Assembly: GCA_963723495.1 (NCBI GenBank)
Contig: CAVRQR010000015.1
Location: 248,001 to 312,000 of the forward strand
Reading direction: 5' to 3'
Origin: Gp6-AA40 sp963723495
GTDB lineage: Bacteria > Acidobacteriota > Vicinamibacteria > Vicinamibacterales > UBA2999
Length of the DNA stretch: 64,000 bases
Below are positions 63,830-64,000 of this stretch, piece after piece (the stretch's first letter is position 1; each line of letters opens with the position of its first letter). The translations under genes were made by a program, and so were the position numbers. Under the pieces are notes generated by a model. That model had not been told where the DNA came from. It did not search any database and saw only the letters and a program-made list of their open reading frames with translations.

Positions 63830-64000
63830 ATGAAGACCGAACAGGACCGATTAGAGTGGGCAGTGACGTTCGCTCAGCAATCGCTCGATCTCGATGCGAT
63901 CCGAAAGGATCCCCTCGTCCTCAAGGTAATCCGAAAGGATCTAGCGGCGTTCTGCAGCATGGAAGCCGGGCCGCTTCTACCGATGCCCGACACGCCTCCA
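63830..64000 (+). CDS. 5' end of a gene running off the window, function not recognised
   Basis: 57 codons from ATG 63830: KTEQDRLEWAVTFAQQSLDL, DAIRKDPLVLKVIRKDLAAF. No stop inside the window. Divergent from the helix-turn-helix pair. The acidic/basic helical start gives no family. Confidence 0.5.
   Translation, partial: MKTEQDRLEWAVTFAQQSLDLDAIRKDPLVLKVIRKDLAAFCSMEAGPLLPMPDTPP

Overview
The window is high-GC bacterial chromosome. The gene repertoire fits an acidobacterium, most likely of the Vicinamibacteria (subgroup 6) type: a TPR plus sigma-54 activator, a Ser/Thr kinase fused to PD40 propeller repeats, a WKEIA-type helix-turn-helix fused to PD40 repeats, an S55 (SpoIVB-like) peptidase, many ECF sigma/anti-sigma pairs and an AroD-AroE fusion heading a trp operon. 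This assignment is inference from gene content, without a marker-gene phylogeny. More than twenty genes, including housekeeping ones (def, fmt, rsmB, aroC), are broken by single-base shifts while the downstream frame stays well conserved. This looks more like residual insertion/deletion errors in a long-read assembly than mass gene decay, so several features are given as one span with internal frameshifts.

Layout. 1-5.98 kb (minus): an aroDE-trpE-trpG-trpD-trpC-trpF operon for the shikimate-to-tryptophan route. It is preceded by a promoter, a 30-residue leader peptide with three consecutive Trp codons and an overlapping antiterminator/terminator, i.e. a classical tryptophan attenuator. Palindromic repeat elements sit at the aroDE/trpE and trpC/trpF junctions. 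6-18.5 kb: S55 peptidase, propeller protein, ECF sigma with a TonB-like anti-sigma, TPR protein, two oligopeptide-type permeases, DsbA-family thiol oxidoreductase, DUF1080 protein, glutaminase and an ankyrin protein.

18.5-25.0 kb is an accessory block with two convergent modules: PPC-domain protein + small membrane protein + TIR protein on the plus strand, and TIR-membrane protein + CsgG-family lipoprotein-like protein on the minus strand. 25.1-35.4 kb (minus) is rearranged. It contains a truncated kinase fused to a piece of a sigma-54 activator, a full kinase-PD40 protein, a Tat-exported flavin amine oxidase and the intact activator with its TPR module. Three direct copies of a roughly 120-bp structured repeat bracket these genes.

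35.5-43.2 kb (plus) is a housekeeping run: aroC, def, fmt, rsmB, a PASTA protein, rpe, an acyl-CoA thioesterase and bamD. 43.2-57.3 kb carries a second ECF sigma factor, pgsA, nucleotide-sugar synthesis (NDP-sugar pyrophosphorylase and phosphomannomutase), tRNA-Gly, a PD40 protein, a trypsin-like protease, a solute-binding protein, deoC and an RpiB-type isomerase with microcompartment-style N-termini, hpt, an amidohydrolase and upp.

57.4-64 kb is the start of an integrated element at tRNA-Val. It has a tyrosine recombinase next to the tRNA 3' end, a small DNA-binding protein, a PEP-CTERM surface protein, an SGNH-type hydrolase and two small helix-turn-helix proteins. The far end of the element lies outside the window.
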